From Shinella yambaruensis (lineage in GTDB: Bacteria; Pseudomonadota; Alphaproteobacteria; Rhizobiales; Rhizobiaceae): 64,000 bases of DNA. Position numbers and translations under genes: made by a program. Position 1 is the first letter of the stretch, and each line of letters begins with the position of its first letter. The notes beneath the pieces were generated by a model. It saw only the letters and a list, made by a program, of their open reading frames with translations, made no database searches and was not told where the DNA came from. Of the stretch, positions 25,112 to 34,746 are shown in pieces. Where the stretch lies: positions 1 through 64,000 of the forward strand of contig NZ_JALJCK010000021.1 in the NCBI RefSeq assembly GCF_022899355.1, given 5' to 3'.

Positions 25112-26733
25112 CCCTCCTTCGCCTCCACCATCGCCATCAGCGTCTCCAGCCGGTCGGCGTCGGCGGGCAGCTTGTCCTGGCGCAGGCGGGCGATGCGGGG
25201 GAAGCGCATGGCGACGCCGGATTTGTGGCGGGTGGAGCGGTTGATGCCCTCGAAGGCGACCTCCAGCACGAAGCCGTAGCCGGGCTCGGCCCTGACGGCG
25301 CGCACGGGGCCGAAACGGTCGGTCGTGTTGTTGCGCACATAGCGGTCGAGCACTTCGAGCTCGGCGTCGGTGAAACCGAAATAGGCCTTTCCGACGGGCA
25401 CCAGCAGGGGACCGTCAGGGCCATCGGTCCACACGCCGAAGGTGAAGTCGGAATAGTAACTCGAGCGCTTGCCGTGGCCGCGCTGGGCATACATCATGAC
25501 GGCGTCGATGTTGAAGGGATCGCGCTTCCACTTGAACCACGGGCCCTTCATGCGGCCGGCCTGGTAGGGGCTGTCGAGCCGCTTGAGCATCACCCCCTCG
25601 ATGACCGGATCGGGCGGATCGCGGCGGATCGTCTCCAGTTCGGCCCAGGAGCCGAAGGGCACCAGCGGCGACAGGTCGAAACGGTCGTGCGGCGCCTTCT
25701 CGATCATTTCGCCGAGGCGGGCGCGGCGGTCGGAAAAGCTTTCGGGGCGCACATCCGCCTCGCCTTCGAACAGCACGTCATAGGCGCGCACGAAGGCGGG
25801 ATAGTCCTCCAGCATGCGCGCGGTGACGGTCTTGCGGTTGAGGCGCTGCTGGAGATCGGAGAAGGTGCGCGTCGGGCTGTTCATGCGCGCCGTGCCGCCG
25901 ACGAGCAGCTCGCCGTCCACCACGCCCTCGAAATTGATCGCCTCCAGCACATCCGGGAAGGCGGCGGAGATGTCGTCGCCGGAGCGGGAATAGAGGCGGC
26001 GCGTGCTGCCTGCCGCGGAGAGTTGCACGCGAATGCCGTCCCATTTCCATTCGGCGGCGAAATCGGCCGGGTCGAGCGCGTCGAGATCCCCCTCGCCCAC
26101 CGGATTGGCGAGCATGACGGAATGGAAGATGGCGGGGGTGGCGAGCACCGGGCGGTCCGCCCGGCCCTCCAGCCAGGCGAAGAGCGGCTCGTAGGGCGGC
26201 GACAGCCCGTGCCACAGCGTCTCGATCTCCACGACATCCCTGCCGGAGAAATCGGCCAGCGCCTGCTTGGCGAGGCGGGCGGAGACGCCGATGCGCAGGC
26301 CGCCGGTCGCAAGCTTGAGGAAGGCGAAGCGGGCGGAGGGATCGAGCCGGTCGAGGAGATCGCGCACCGCACCGCGCACCTCCGTACGGCCGAGCGCGTT
26401 CATGCGGGAAACGACGGCGCCGAGCCGGGGCTGCGCTTCATCCGGCACGCGCTCCTTGCGCTCCTCGTCCCAGACGAGCGCGATGGTTTCCGCAAGGTCG
26501 CCGACATAGTCGTAGGAATAGCGGAACAGCACCTCGTCCATGCGCTCCAGCACGAGCTCGCGCAAGAGCGCCGGCTTGACGCTCTTCAAGTCCAGCGTGC
26601 CGGCAATGGCGGCAAGGCCGTAGCCGCGGTCGGGATCGGGCGTGTCGCGGAAATAATCGGCGAGCAGCGTCAGCTTGCCGTTGCGCGAAGGGGTGAGGAC
26701 GAGGCGGTCGAGGAGCGTGGCGAAGGCTCTCAT
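25108..26733 (-). CDS. ATP-dependent DNA ligase, cisplatin-response type
   Basis: The 541-residue ligase has an N-terminal DNA-binding domain, the adenylation domain with nucleophile K230 in the KxDG motif (AEWKWDGIRVQL), motif III-like VDGELLVG, motif IV EGVMLKRLDSPY, and motif V GPWFKWKR, then an OB domain. This is the family annotated as 'cisplatin damage response ATP-dependent DNA ligase', which occurs in a repair set with a metallo-beta-lactamase exonuclease, an Lhr-type helicase and the PdeM nuclease. The exonuclease is the next gene downstream in position (26992-28002, upstream in transcription); the helicase and PdeM are not in this window. Confidence 0.88.
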   Translation of the reverse strand: MRAFATLLDRLVLTPSRNGKLTLLADYFRDTPDPDRGYGLAAIAGTLDLKSVKPALLRELVLERMDEVLFRYSYDYVGDLAETIALVWDEERKERVPDEAQPRLGAVVSRMNALGRTEVRGAVRDLLDRLDPSARFAFLKLATGGLRIGVSARLAKQALADFSGRDVVEIETLWHGLSPPYEPLFAWLEGRADRPVLATPAIFHSVMLANPVGEGDLDALDPADFAAEWKWDGIRVQLSAAGSTRRLYSRSGDDISAAFPDVLEAINFEGVVDGELLVGGTARMNSPTRTFSDLQQRLNRKTVTARMLEDYPAFVRAYDVLFEGEADVRPESFSDRRARLGEMIEKAPHDRFDLSPLVPFGSWAELETIRRDPPDPVIEGVMLKRLDSPYQAGRMKGPWFKWKRDPFNIDAVMMYAQRGHGKRSSYYSDFTFGVWTDGPDGPLLVPVGKAYFGFTDAELEVLDRYVRNNTTDRFGPVRAVRAEPGYGFVLEVAFEGINRSTRHKSGVAMRFPRIARLRQDKLPADADRLETLMAMVEAKEG

Positions 26734-26790
26734 GGGGAGTGCCTTCCGGCTGGGTGCGATGGGTTTGTGGTCAGGGCGTGCATTGTGGCC

Positions 26791-26942
26791 CCCCCCTCTG
26801 CCCTGCCGGGCATCTCCCCCTCAAGGGGGGAGATTGGATGGAGCAACGTTTTGCCCATCGCTGGCGCTGCTGATCGAGCAAGGCTCCTGCTTCTTGCCGA
26901 TCTCCCCCCTGTGGGGGAGATGCCCGGCAGGGCAGAGGGGGG
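26791..26942 (-). repeat. Type B repeat element, 152 bp, reverse orientation
   Basis: This is a full copy with both inverted arms, and an inner core that reads in the opposite sense to the other two copies. It lies between the exonuclease and ligase genes, which are otherwise one transcription unit. Confidence 0.88.
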
Positions 26943-26991
26943 TGTTGCGGCCCCGAAGACGGAACCGGCGAAGGACAAGCGGGCTGCATCC

Positions 26992-28002
26992 TCAATCCCC
27001 CTCATCCTCATAGCCGACGAGATGCAGCGGCCTGGCCGGGATGCCTGCGAGTTCGCACCAGCGCACCAGCGCCTCCTCGCGGCCATGCGTCACCCAGACC
27101 TCGCGCGGCGCGAGCTCGCGGATCGTCCCGGTCAGTTCCGGCCAGTCGCAATGGTCGGAGATGACGAGCGGCAGCTCGACGCCGCCCTGCTTGGCGCGCT
27201 GGCGCACCATCATCCAGCCGGAGGCGAAGGCGACGAGCGGCTCGTTGAAGCGGCGCGCCCAGCGGTCGGCGAAGGCCGAGGGCGGGCCGACAACGACGGC
27301 GCCGCGGAAATCGGCGGGGCTGCTTCTCTCCGTCGTGGCGGGACGCAGGTCGCCGAGCGCAATGCCGCGGCTGACATAATAATCGCAGAGACGGGCGAGC
27401 GAGCCGTGGATGTAGATCGGCGCGTCATAGCCGCAATCGCGCAAGAGGCGGATGACGCGCTGCGCCTTGCCGAGCGAATAGGCGCCGAGAAGATGGCTGC
27501 GCTCGGGGAACTGGCGGAGCGAGGTCAGCAGCTTGCCCATCTCGCCCTTCGGCTCGGGATGATGGAAGACCGGCAGGCCGAAGGTCGCCTCGGTGATGAA
27601 GACGTCGCAGGGCACCGGCTCGTAGGGCGTTGCAGTCGGGTCCGCGCCGCGCTTGTAGTCGCCGGAGGCGACGATGGTGAGGCCCCCGCGCTCCACCGCG
27701 ATCTGCGCCGAACCGAGCACATGGCCGGCGGGATGGAAGGAGACGGTGACGCCGGAAAGATCGATGCGCTCGCCGAAGGCGGCCGCCTGCATGGCGCCGC
27801 AGAAATCCGCGCCATAGCGGATACCCATGATGTCGAGCGTCTCGCGCGTCGCCAGCACCGCGCCGTGCCCGGCCCTGGCATGGTCGGAATGGCCGTGGGT
27901 GATCAGCGCCCTTGCCACGGGGCGGACGGGATCGATGTAGAAATCGCCGGCAGGGCAATAAAGGCCGGCGGGCGCCGGATGGAGGAGCTGGTCTGGCTTC
28001 AT
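26992..28002 (-). CDS. Ligase-associated DNA damage response exonuclease
   Basis: The 336-residue protein is a metallo-beta-lactamase fold nuclease of the SNM1/beta-CASP-like group. The metal-binding motif HGHSDH is at 36-41, with further ligands in FHPAGHVLGSAQI, ASGDYKRGADP and WVTHGREEA. It matches the family annotated as the exonuclease partner of the cisplatin-response ligase, whose gene lies 258 bases downstream in the same orientation. The ATG at 28002 is the only good start, although the ribosome site is poor. DNA end processing is inferred from the family. Confidence 0.86.
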   Translation of the reverse strand: MKPDQLLHPAPAGLYCPAGDFYIDPVRPVARALITHGHSDHARAGHGAVLATRETLDIMGIRYGADFCGAMQAAAFGERIDLSGVTVSFHPAGHVLGSAQIAVERGGLTIVASGDYKRGADPTATPYEPVPCDVFITEATFGLPVFHHPEPKGEMGKLLTSLRQFPERSHLLGAYSLGKAQRVIRLLRDCGYDAPIYIHGSLARLCDYYVSRGIALGDLRPATTERSSPADFRGAVVVGPPSAFADRWARRFNEPLVAFASGWMMVRQRAKQGGVELPLVISDHCDWPELTGTIRELAPREVWVTHGREEALVRWCELAGIPARPLHLVGYEDEGD

Positions 28003-28070
28003 GCGGGGGAAGATAGAGGGTTTTGTGCGCGGTGCCAGTGGCAGCCGTCGGCGGCGTGCCGTGCGGGTGG

Positions 28071-28205
28071 ATCCTCGGGTCGAGCCCAAGGATGACGCAA
28101 GAAGGGGAGTGAAGGCGAACCGACGCGACGGCTCCCCTGCCGCACCGGTCAATGCGCTTGGAAGCCCCTCCTCCCCACCGTCATCCTCGGGCTCGACCCG
28201 AGGAT
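28071..28205. repeat. Type C repeat element, inverted pair
   Basis: Palindromes at 28071-28093 and 28183-28205 flank a core shared with 9025-9157 (for example 'gacgcaagaagg'). The 135-bp unit fills the gap between the exonuclease and the MarR gene. Confidence 0.83.
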
Positions 28206-28254
28206 CCACCCGCACGGAACGCTTCAAACGGGGGCTGCCGCGCCGGGCGTCCAC

Positions 28255-28701
28255 TCAGGCGATCGCCAGCATGCCGGCGCGCAGCGCGGCCATGTCGACG
28301 GCGGCGAGCTGGCGGTCGATCTTCTCGTGCGTCTCCTTCCAGACCGGGAAGGCCTGCGTCAGCAGGCGGCGCCCCTCGCCCGTCAGGCGCAGGAGCCGGC
28401 CGCGCCGGTCGCGCGGGTCGGCCTCGACGGCGACGAGGCCGCGGCGCTCCAGCGGCTTCAGCGCGGCCGTCAGCGTTGTGCGGTCCATGGCGAGCACGGC
28501 GGCGACCGGGCCCATCGGCGGCGGCTCCGGGCGGTTCAGCGCCATCAGCAGCGAGAACTGGCCGTTGGTGAGCCCGCAGGGACGCAGGGCATCGTCGAAA
28601 CGCCGGGCCAGTGCCCGCGCCGCGCGCTGCGCATGCAGGCACAGGCAGGTATCGCGCACGAAGAGGGTCGTCTCGTAGGAAATCAAGGGTTCGTCGGTCA
28701 T
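28255..28701 (-). CDS. MarR-family transcriptional regulator
   Basis: The 148-residue winged-helix protein has a recognition helix in LAMDRTTLTAALKPLERRGLV and a wing in ADPRDRRGRLLRLT. Cysteines in DTCLCLHAQRA near the N terminus could sense redox, but this is a guess. A perfect 14-bp palindrome at 28710-28723 lies just ahead of its start and suggests autoregulation. No obvious target gene is divergent from it. Confidence 0.86.
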   Translation of the reverse strand: MTDEPLISYETTLFVRDTCLCLHAQRAARALARRFDDALRPCGLTNGQFSLLMALNRPEPPPMGPVAAVLAMDRTTLTAALKPLERRGLVAVEADPRDRRGRLLRLTGEGRRLLTQAFPVWKETHEKIDRQLAAVDMAALRAGMLAIA

Positions 28702-28709
28702 GTCCCTAC

Positions 28710-28723
28710 TGTTGATATCAACA
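28710..28723 (-). promoter_or_regulatory. Candidate MarR operator
   Basis: TGTTGATATCAACA is a perfect 14-bp palindrome 9 bases before the marR-like start codon. A TTGACA -35-like element reads toward the gene at 28730-28735, so a bound repressor would cover the promoter. Confidence 0.6.
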
Positions 28724-28764
28724 TAGTGTTGTCAAGAGCGGAAGGACCCGAACCACAGGGATTA

Positions 28765-31065
28765 TTAGAGATTGGGAATGCAGAGGATCGCCTGGAGGGC
28801 GCGGGCGTCGATGGGGCGGGAGAGGTAGTAGCCCTGGATCTCGTCGCAGCCGGCCTCGCGCAGGAAGTCGACCTGCTCGCGCGTCTCCACGCCCTCGGCG
28901 ATCACCCGCAACTGCAGCGTATGGGCCAGCGAGATGACGGCGCGGGCGATGGCCGCGTCGTCGCCGTCGTCCGGCAGGTCCTGCACGAAGGACCGGTCGA
29001 TCTTGAGGCGGCCGACGGGGAAACGCTTCAGCGAGGCAAGGCTGGAATAGCCGGTGCCGAAATCGTCGATGGCAAGGTGCACGCCGAGCTTTTCCAGCCG
29101 GTGCATGGTCTCCACCGCCTGCTGCACGTCCTGCATGATCAGGCTTTCGGTCAATTCCAGTTCCAGATAGCGCGCCTCCAGCCCGCTTTCGGCGAGGGCG
29201 GCGGCGACGCGCTCGACCCAGTCCTTCTCCTGGAACTGGCGGGCCGAGACATTGACGCTGACGACGATGGGCGGCAGGCCGCTCTCCTGCCAGGCCTTGT
29301 TCTGCCGGCAGGCGGCGCGCAGCGTCCAGTCGCCGATCGGGCCGATCAGGCCGGTGTCCTCGGCAAGCGGGATGAAATCGCCCGGGCCGATCAGCCCGCG
29401 CCCGGGATGGCGCCAGCGGATCAGCGCCTCGACGGCGAAGATGCGCCCGGTCGCAAGGTCCATCTGCGGCTGGTACTGCAGGAAAAGCTCGCCGTGGGCG
29501 AGCGCGCGGCGCAGTTCCTCCTGGCGCTCCAGCTTCTCATGCGCCCGGTTGGCCAGCTCGGCGGTGAAGACCTGCATGGCATCGCGGCCGATCTCCTTGG
29601 CCCGGTACATGGCGGCGTCCGCACGGGCCAGCAGCTCGGTCGCGTTGCGGCCGTGCTCGGGATAGGCGGCGACGCCCATGCTGCAGGTGACCTGGAAGGA
29701 GCGGCCCTCGATGAGCACCGGCTCGGCGATCGCCTCGCGCACCGCGCGCAGCCGGTCCTCCACGCTCTCGCCCTTGCGCATCGCGCCGTTGATGAGCACG
29801 ACGAACTCGTCGCCGCCGAGGCGCACGATGCTGTCGCTCGCCCGCACGCAGCGCAGCATCCGCGCCGCGACGATCTTCAGCAGCTCGTCTCCGGCATGGT
29901 GGCCGAGGCTGTCGTTGACCAGCTTGAAATGATCGAGATCGAGGAAGGCGAGCGTCATGCCGCCGCCGCATTCGTCGGCCGCCTCGATGGCGGAGGCCAC
30001 GCGCTCGTCGAGCATGCTGCGGTTCGGCAGGCCCGTCAGCGTGTCGTGATGGGCCATGAACTGGATGCTGTCCTCCGCCTCCTTGCGCTCGATGGCGATG
30101 CCGGCAATGTGCGTCGCCATGCCGACCAGCTTCAGGCATTCGGCCGTCGGCTCGCCGGGACTGCGCGAATAGAGCGCGAAGGAGCCGAGCACCTTGCCCT
30201 GGTAGGAATGGATCGGCGAGGACCAGCAGGCGCGGAAGCCGTAGGGCGCGACGAGCGCCTTGGCGTCCTCCCAGAGCGGATCGGTCTGGATGTCGGAGAC
30301 GATGACGGGCTCGCCGCGCCACATCGCGGTGCCGCAGGAACCGACCTTCGGGCCGATCTCGATCCCCTCGATCAACTGGCTGTAGGCGGGGTCGAGATTG
30401 GGCGCGGCACCGTTGAGGATATGCTTGCCATCGGCCGCGAGCATCAGGATCGAGCCGGTGACTTCCGGCACATGCGCCTCGATCAGCAGGATGAGGGAGG
30501 AGAAGACGTCGACCAGCGGCGCGCCGAGCGCGATCATCTTCAACAGATGCGCCTGGCCGACATGCAGGCTCTCGGAACGCTTGCGCTCGGTGATGTCGCG
30601 CGAGACGCCGACGAGGCCGATCACGTCGCCCTCGGCACTGCGCACCGGCAGCTTCGAGGTGAGCAGCCATTTGAGCCTGCCCGCGGAATCGCGGATCAGC
30701 TCCTCCATGTCGAGCATGGGACGGCCGGTGCGGATGATCTCCTGCTCGGTCTCGAAGAAGCCGCGGGCGACATGTTCGGGGTGGATGTCGAAATCGGAGA
30801 GGCCCTCCAGGCTTTCCAGCCCCTCGCGGCGGTTGTCGTCGACGATCGCCCGGTTGGCGACGACGAAGCGGCTGTTCCTGTCCTTGAAGAAGAGGTAGTC
30901 CGGCACCTCGTCGATCATCGCTTCGAGCCAGATCGTGCGCTCGCCCTGCGCGGAGGCGAGCGGAAAGAGCCGCGTCGCCTCGCAGATCAGGCGCTGGCCG
31001 GCGGACATCAATCGTGCCGTTGCATCGACCTCTTCGTTGTCAAGGTGAGACAGTTTCGTCGACAT
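28765..31065 (-). CDS. PAS-GAF-GGDEF-EAL cyclic di-GMP protein
   Basis: This 766-residue cytoplasmic protein has a PAS domain (about 45-160), a GAF domain (175-325), a GGDEF diguanylate cyclase domain (335-490) and an EAL phosphodiesterase domain (505-760). Both catalytic signatures are intact: GGDEF at 417-421 with the inhibitory I-site RASD at 408-411, and EALIRWRHP plus DDFGTGYSSL in the EAL domain. It could therefore make or break c-di-GMP; which dominates cannot be read from sequence. The ATG at 31065 has AGGGG upstream. It appears to be a single-gene unit. Confidence 0.92.
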   Translation of the reverse strand: MSTKLSHLDNEEVDATARLMSAGQRLICEATRLFPLASAQGERTIWLEAMIDEVPDYLFFKDRNSRFVVANRAIVDDNRREGLESLEGLSDFDIHPEHVARGFFETEQEIIRTGRPMLDMEELIRDSAGRLKWLLTSKLPVRSAEGDVIGLVGVSRDITERKRSESLHVGQAHLLKMIALGAPLVDVFSSLILLIEAHVPEVTGSILMLAADGKHILNGAAPNLDPAYSQLIEGIEIGPKVGSCGTAMWRGEPVIVSDIQTDPLWEDAKALVAPYGFRACWSSPIHSYQGKVLGSFALYSRSPGEPTAECLKLVGMATHIAGIAIERKEAEDSIQFMAHHDTLTGLPNRSMLDERVASAIEAADECGGGMTLAFLDLDHFKLVNDSLGHHAGDELLKIVAARMLRCVRASDSIVRLGGDEFVVLINGAMRKGESVEDRLRAVREAIAEPVLIEGRSFQVTCSMGVAAYPEHGRNATELLARADAAMYRAKEIGRDAMQVFTAELANRAHEKLERQEELRRALAHGELFLQYQPQMDLATGRIFAVEALIRWRHPGRGLIGPGDFIPLAEDTGLIGPIGDWTLRAACRQNKAWQESGLPPIVVSVNVSARQFQEKDWVERVAAALAESGLEARYLELELTESLIMQDVQQAVETMHRLEKLGVHLAIDDFGTGYSSLASLKRFPVGRLKIDRSFVQDLPDDGDDAAIARAVISLAHTLQLRVIAEGVETREQVDFLREAGCDEIQGYYLSRPIDARALQAILCIPNL

Positions 31066-31297
31066 GAACCCCTGCAATTTCCAAGCGCAAGGAAGGGCGC
31101 TGTCAGCCGCCTCCCTTTCGGAATGCCCGATGGTACACCTAGAGTCGTTATCCAACCCTAAAGGAAACCGGCGAAATGCTGTCGATCCGGGCCTTACCGC
31201 CCCTCTGCGGCAACCTTGGCGCGCAGCATCCGGCTGTTCCGTTCCGGCACAAAACCATCTGGCACGCTTCCTGCTCCCTGACGGGCAAGGAGCTTTC

Positions 31298-32665
31298 ATG
31301 GTTAGCAGACGGTTATTTCTCTCGGGCCTCGGCCTTGGCGCGGCGGGCATCCCCCCGGCACTCGCCCGCACGCAGCGGCTGCCGGTCGTCGATGTCGATC
31401 TCCGGGGCAGCATCGACGCCTCGGCGCACGGCATCCGCCCCGGCGCGGACGACCGCAGGAGCAAGGCCTTCGCCAAGCTGCTGAAGGAGGCGGCGGCGAA
31501 GAACATGCCCGTCTTCCTGCCGCCGGGCGACTATGCCGTCTCCAACATCACGCTGCCCGACAATACGCGCCTCACCGGCGTGCCGGGCGCCACCCGCATC
31601 GTCTATGGCGGCGACGGCCACCTCTTCGCCGCCGACGGCGCGGGCCGGATCGAGCTTGCCAACCTCGTCATCGACGGGGCGAACCGCTGGCTCGGCGATA
31701 CGGTCGACGGCCTCGTACATTTCAGCAATGTCGCCAATGTGACGATCGAGAACTGCGAGATCCAGGGCTCCTCCAAGACGGCGGTCAGCCTGCAGCGCTG
31801 CGGCGGGCGCATCGAGCGCAGCCGGCTTTCGGGCGCTGCGGAATACGCGCTCTATGCCGTGGAGAGCCGCGACCTGTCGGTCACCGGCAACCACGTCTTC
31901 GACTGCGGCAATGGCGGCATCCTGATCCACCGCTGGGAGAAGGGCCACGACGGCACGATCGTCTCGGGCAACCGCATCGCCCGCATTTCCGCCACCAGCG
32001 GCGGCACCGGCCAATACGGCAACGGCATCAACGTCTTCCGTGCCGACGCGGTGATGATCGGCAACAACCATGTTTCCGGCTGCGCCTTTTCCGCCATCCG
32101 CGCCAATGCAGGTTCGAACGTGCAGATATCCGGCAATACCTGTCTCGACAGCGGCGAGGCTGCGATCTATTCCGAATTCGGCTTCGAGGGCGCGCTCGTC
32201 AACGGCAACCTCGTCGACGGCGCCGCCAGCGGCATCCTCATCGTCAATTTCGACGAGGGCGGGCGGCTTGCGACCGTCACCGGCAACGTGGTGCGCAACC
32301 TCCGGCTCGAAGGCCCCTATATCCACGACGGCGCGGGCTTCGGCATCGGCATCGCAGTGGAGGCCGATACGGTCGTCTCGGGCAATACCGTGGAGAACGC
32401 CCCGAAATGGGGGCTGATGCTCGGCTGGGGACCCTATATGCGCGGCCTCGTCGTCAACGGCAACCTGGTGCGCCGCAGCCCGGTCGGCTGCGCCGTGACC
32501 GTCGTGGAGGAGGCAGGCTCGGCCCTCATCTCCGGCAACATCTTCGAGGACACCCCGAACGGCGCGATTGCCGGCTACCGCTGGAACGAGCGCACCACCG
32601 GGGACCTCGCGAGGGATGGCTCGACCTTCGCGCACCTGACGATCGAACGGAACCGGACGGGCTGA
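31298..32665 (+). CDS. Tat-exported right-handed beta-helix protein (TIGR03808 type)
   Basis: The 455-residue protein starts with a twin-arginine leader (MVSRRLFLSGLGLGAAG) and is built of repeated beta-helix turns containing 'VSGN', 'ITGN' and 'VNGN'-like corners, the pattern of pectate-lyase-like folds. It matches the rhizobial family of Tat-translocated repetitive proteins, whose function is unknown. The ATG at 31298 has AAGGAG six bases upstream. No polysaccharide genes are adjacent to suggest a substrate. Confidence 0.85.
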   Translation: MVSRRLFLSGLGLGAAGIPPALARTQRLPVVDVDLRGSIDASAHGIRPGADDRRSKAFAKLLKEAAAKNMPVFLPPGDYAVSNITLPDNTRLTGVPGATRIVYGGDGHLFAADGAGRIELANLVIDGANRWLGDTVDGLVHFSNVANVTIENCEIQGSSKTAVSLQRCGGRIERSRLSGAAEYALYAVESRDLSVTGNHVFDCGNGGILIHRWEKGHDGTIVSGNRIARISATSGGTGQYGNGINVFRADAVMIGNNHVSGCAFSAIRANAGSNVQISGNTCLDSGEAAIYSEFGFEGALVNGNLVDGAASGILIVNFDEGGRLATVTGNVVRNLRLEGPYIHDGAGFGIGIAVEADTVVSGNTVENAPKWGLMLGWGPYMRGLVVNGNLVRRSPVGCAVTVVEEAGSALISGNIFEDTPNGAIAGYRWNERTTGDLARDGSTFAHLTIERNRTG

Positions 32666-32767
32666 GCCCGTCCCGAAACGCGTCTCTTCTTCCTGCCCGA
32701 ACGGAGAGGCGCCATGGTGGATGAGGGGGCAGCGCCGCATCGCTCCCTCATCCGCTGATCCCGGGCC

Positions 32768-33268
32768 TCAGCCGCCGTGGCCGCCGTGGCCGGCAGCAGC
32801 GCCGTTGCCCTGCCCGGCGCCGGGCCTGGCGGCCCCGATCGTGAAATCCACGTCGATCGCGCCGGCCTTCTCGAAGGTCAGCGTCGCCTTGAATTTCTCC
32901 CCTTCCTTGAAGGGGTGCTTGATGCGCATGAACATGACATGCAGCCCGCCGGACTTCAGCTCGACCGTGGCGCCGGCCGGGATCTCGATGCCGTCCGGCA
33001 GCTGGCGCATCTTCATCACGTCGTTTTCGACGGCCATCTCGTGCAGCTGCACGTCGTCGGACACGTCCGGCGCGGTGATGGAGACGAGGCGGTCGGCCTC
33101 GGTGCCCTTGTTGGTGATGGTCATGAAGCCGCCGCCGACCGGCTGGCCGGGCAGCGTCGCCCGGGAGGCCGGGTGGTCGATCTCCAGGCTGCCGAGGGTG
33201 AAGTCGTGGGCGAAGGCGGCCGAGGCCGAGAGCGCCAGGGCGACGAAGGAGGCGAGAATGCGTTTCAT
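32768..33268 (-). CDS. Periplasmic copper chaperone PCu(A)C
   Basis: PCuAC proteins deliver Cu(I) to the CuA site of cytochrome oxidase or store periplasmic copper. The 166-residue protein has a signal peptide (ILASFVALALSASAAFA) and the conserved ligands H76, M87, H110 and M112 (LHEMAV..MKM and GLHVMFM). The C terminus is Gly/His rich (AAAGHGGHGG), possibly an extra metal site. It is 26 bases downstream of the PepSY gene and should share its transcript. Confidence 0.9.
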   Translation of the reverse strand: MKRILASFVALALSASAAFAHDFTLGSLEIDHPASRATLPGQPVGGGFMTITNKGTEADRLVSITAPDVSDDVQLHEMAVENDVMKMRQLPDGIEIPAGATVELKSGGLHVMFMRIKHPFKEGEKFKATLTFEKAGAIDVDFTIGAARPGAGQGNGAAAGHGGHGG

Positions 33269-33294
33269 GGAAAAAATCCTTTCTGGCTTTGCGT

Positions 33295-34683
33295 TCAGGA
33301 AAAGAGGCGCCGCAGCGGCGGCACGAGGCGGATGACGAACTGGTCGAGGAGGATCATGGCGAGGATTGTGAGGCCCGTCAGCGGGAAGAGCACGCCGAAG
33401 ATGGCGGCGATCGCCCACAGGCCGAGATAGATGCGCCCCCCGCGCGGGCCGGGCGGCACGCCGATGCGGCCCTTCGGCCGGCGCTTCCACCACATGACGA
33501 CGGCCGACAGGCTCATCGCGATGACGACGAGGCAGGTCGCAAGCATCAGGAGCTGGTTGAAGAGGCCCCATTCCTGCCCCTTGTGCACGTTGATGCCCCA
33601 TTCGATCAGCTTGCCCGTCGCCGGATAGTCGGCATAGGCGGTGTCGACGAGGCGCTCGCCGGTATACTGGTCGATATGCAGCGTGCGCTCGTATTGCAGG
33701 TCGGCGGGATAGATCGCCGCCGTGTAGACGCCGGTCTCGCCTGCGGACGGCGAAAGGTCGTAGCCGGGCAGCATGCCCGCGGCATTGGCGATCGTCACGG
33801 CATTGTCGAGGCCGATGGGCGGCAGCGCCACCTGCCCCTCGCCCGGCGGCGTCGAGGCCGGCACCGGCGCGTTCTCCATCAGCCAGGCGGTCTTCGGCAG
33901 GACATCGCTGGTGACAAGCATGGAATGCGGCACCCGGTCCCACAGCTCGGCCGGATAGCCCATGCCGTTCGCCGTGAGATAGCCGTTGACCTTGCTGCCC
34001 CAGAAGCCGGTCCACAACAGGCCGCTGAAGGCGAGGAACAGGATGAGCACGCTGGCGAAGATGCCGGTGACGGCATGAAGATCGCGCCAGAAGACGCGCC
34101 TTGCCGGCGTGCCCCGCACGCTGACGACGCCGCCCGTCTGGCTGCGCGGCCACCAGAGATAGATGCCGGTGAGCACGAGCACGACGGCAAAGCCGGCGAC
34201 GACCTCGATGATGCGCTCCCAGGCGGTGCCGAAATAATCGAGGCTGTGCAGGTCCTCCACGACCTGGTTGAACTCCTCCTTCGCGCCGACCGTGTCCAGG
34301 ACGGCGCCGTCATAGGGATCGACGAAGACCAGCACCTTGCCGGCCCCGGTGGAGACCGTCACGCGGGCGGAGCGGTCCGCGCCGGCCGGCGTGCGGTAGG
34401 AGGAGAGCGTTCCGCCCGGCACGGCGGCGACGGCCTTCTCCACGATGGCCGAGGGCGGCAGTTCGGCGCCGCCGACCGTGACATAGTTGCGGTAGCGGAA
34501 GAGGCTGGCGTCGATCTCGTCGTTGAACAGATAGAGCCCGCCGGTGACGGCAAGGCTGATCATGAAGGGCACGGCGAGCAGGCCGGCGAAGAAGTGCCAT
34601 CGCCAGATGGCGCGGTAGAGGCGCTGCGCGAGCGCGGAGGGCTGGGCGGCGGCAACGGCCGGCGCATCGGAAATCACGGACAT
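33295..34683 (-). CDS. PepSY-associated transmembrane protein
   Basis: The 462-residue membrane protein has four main transmembrane helices and two PepSY-type periplasmic regions. Conserved helix motifs are IWRWHFFAGLLAVPFM, DLHSLDYFG, FWRDLHAVTGIFASVLILF and GLLWTGFWGSKVN. Such proteins often accompany TonB receptors or metal-uptake genes and may reduce metal chelates; some bind heme through the helix histidines. Here the neighbours are a copper chaperone and DUF2946, so copper handling is the likely setting. Confidence 0.84.
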   Translation of the reverse strand: MSVISDAPAVAAAQPSALAQRLYRAIWRWHFFAGLLAVPFMISLAVTGGLYLFNDEIDASLFRYRNYVTVGGAELPPSAIVEKAVAAVPGGTLSSYRTPAGADRSARVTVSTGAGKVLVFVDPYDGAVLDTVGAKEEFNQVVEDLHSLDYFGTAWERIIEVVAGFAVVLVLTGIYLWWPRSQTGGVVSVRGTPARRVFWRDLHAVTGIFASVLILFLAFSGLLWTGFWGSKVNGYLTANGMGYPAELWDRVPHSMLVTSDVLPKTAWLMENAPVPASTPPGEGQVALPPIGLDNAVTIANAAGMLPGYDLSPSAGETGVYTAAIYPADLQYERTLHIDQYTGERLVDTAYADYPATGKLIEWGINVHKGQEWGLFNQLLMLATCLVVIAMSLSAVVMWWKRRPKGRIGVPPGPRGGRIYLGLWAIAAIFGVLFPLTGLTILAMILLDQFVIRLVPPLRRLFS

Positions 34684-34746
34684 GCAAGGGTCCTGTCAGG
34701 CTGGATTTTCGGCACACGGCGGCGAACCGGCGTGCGGGCGCAACAA

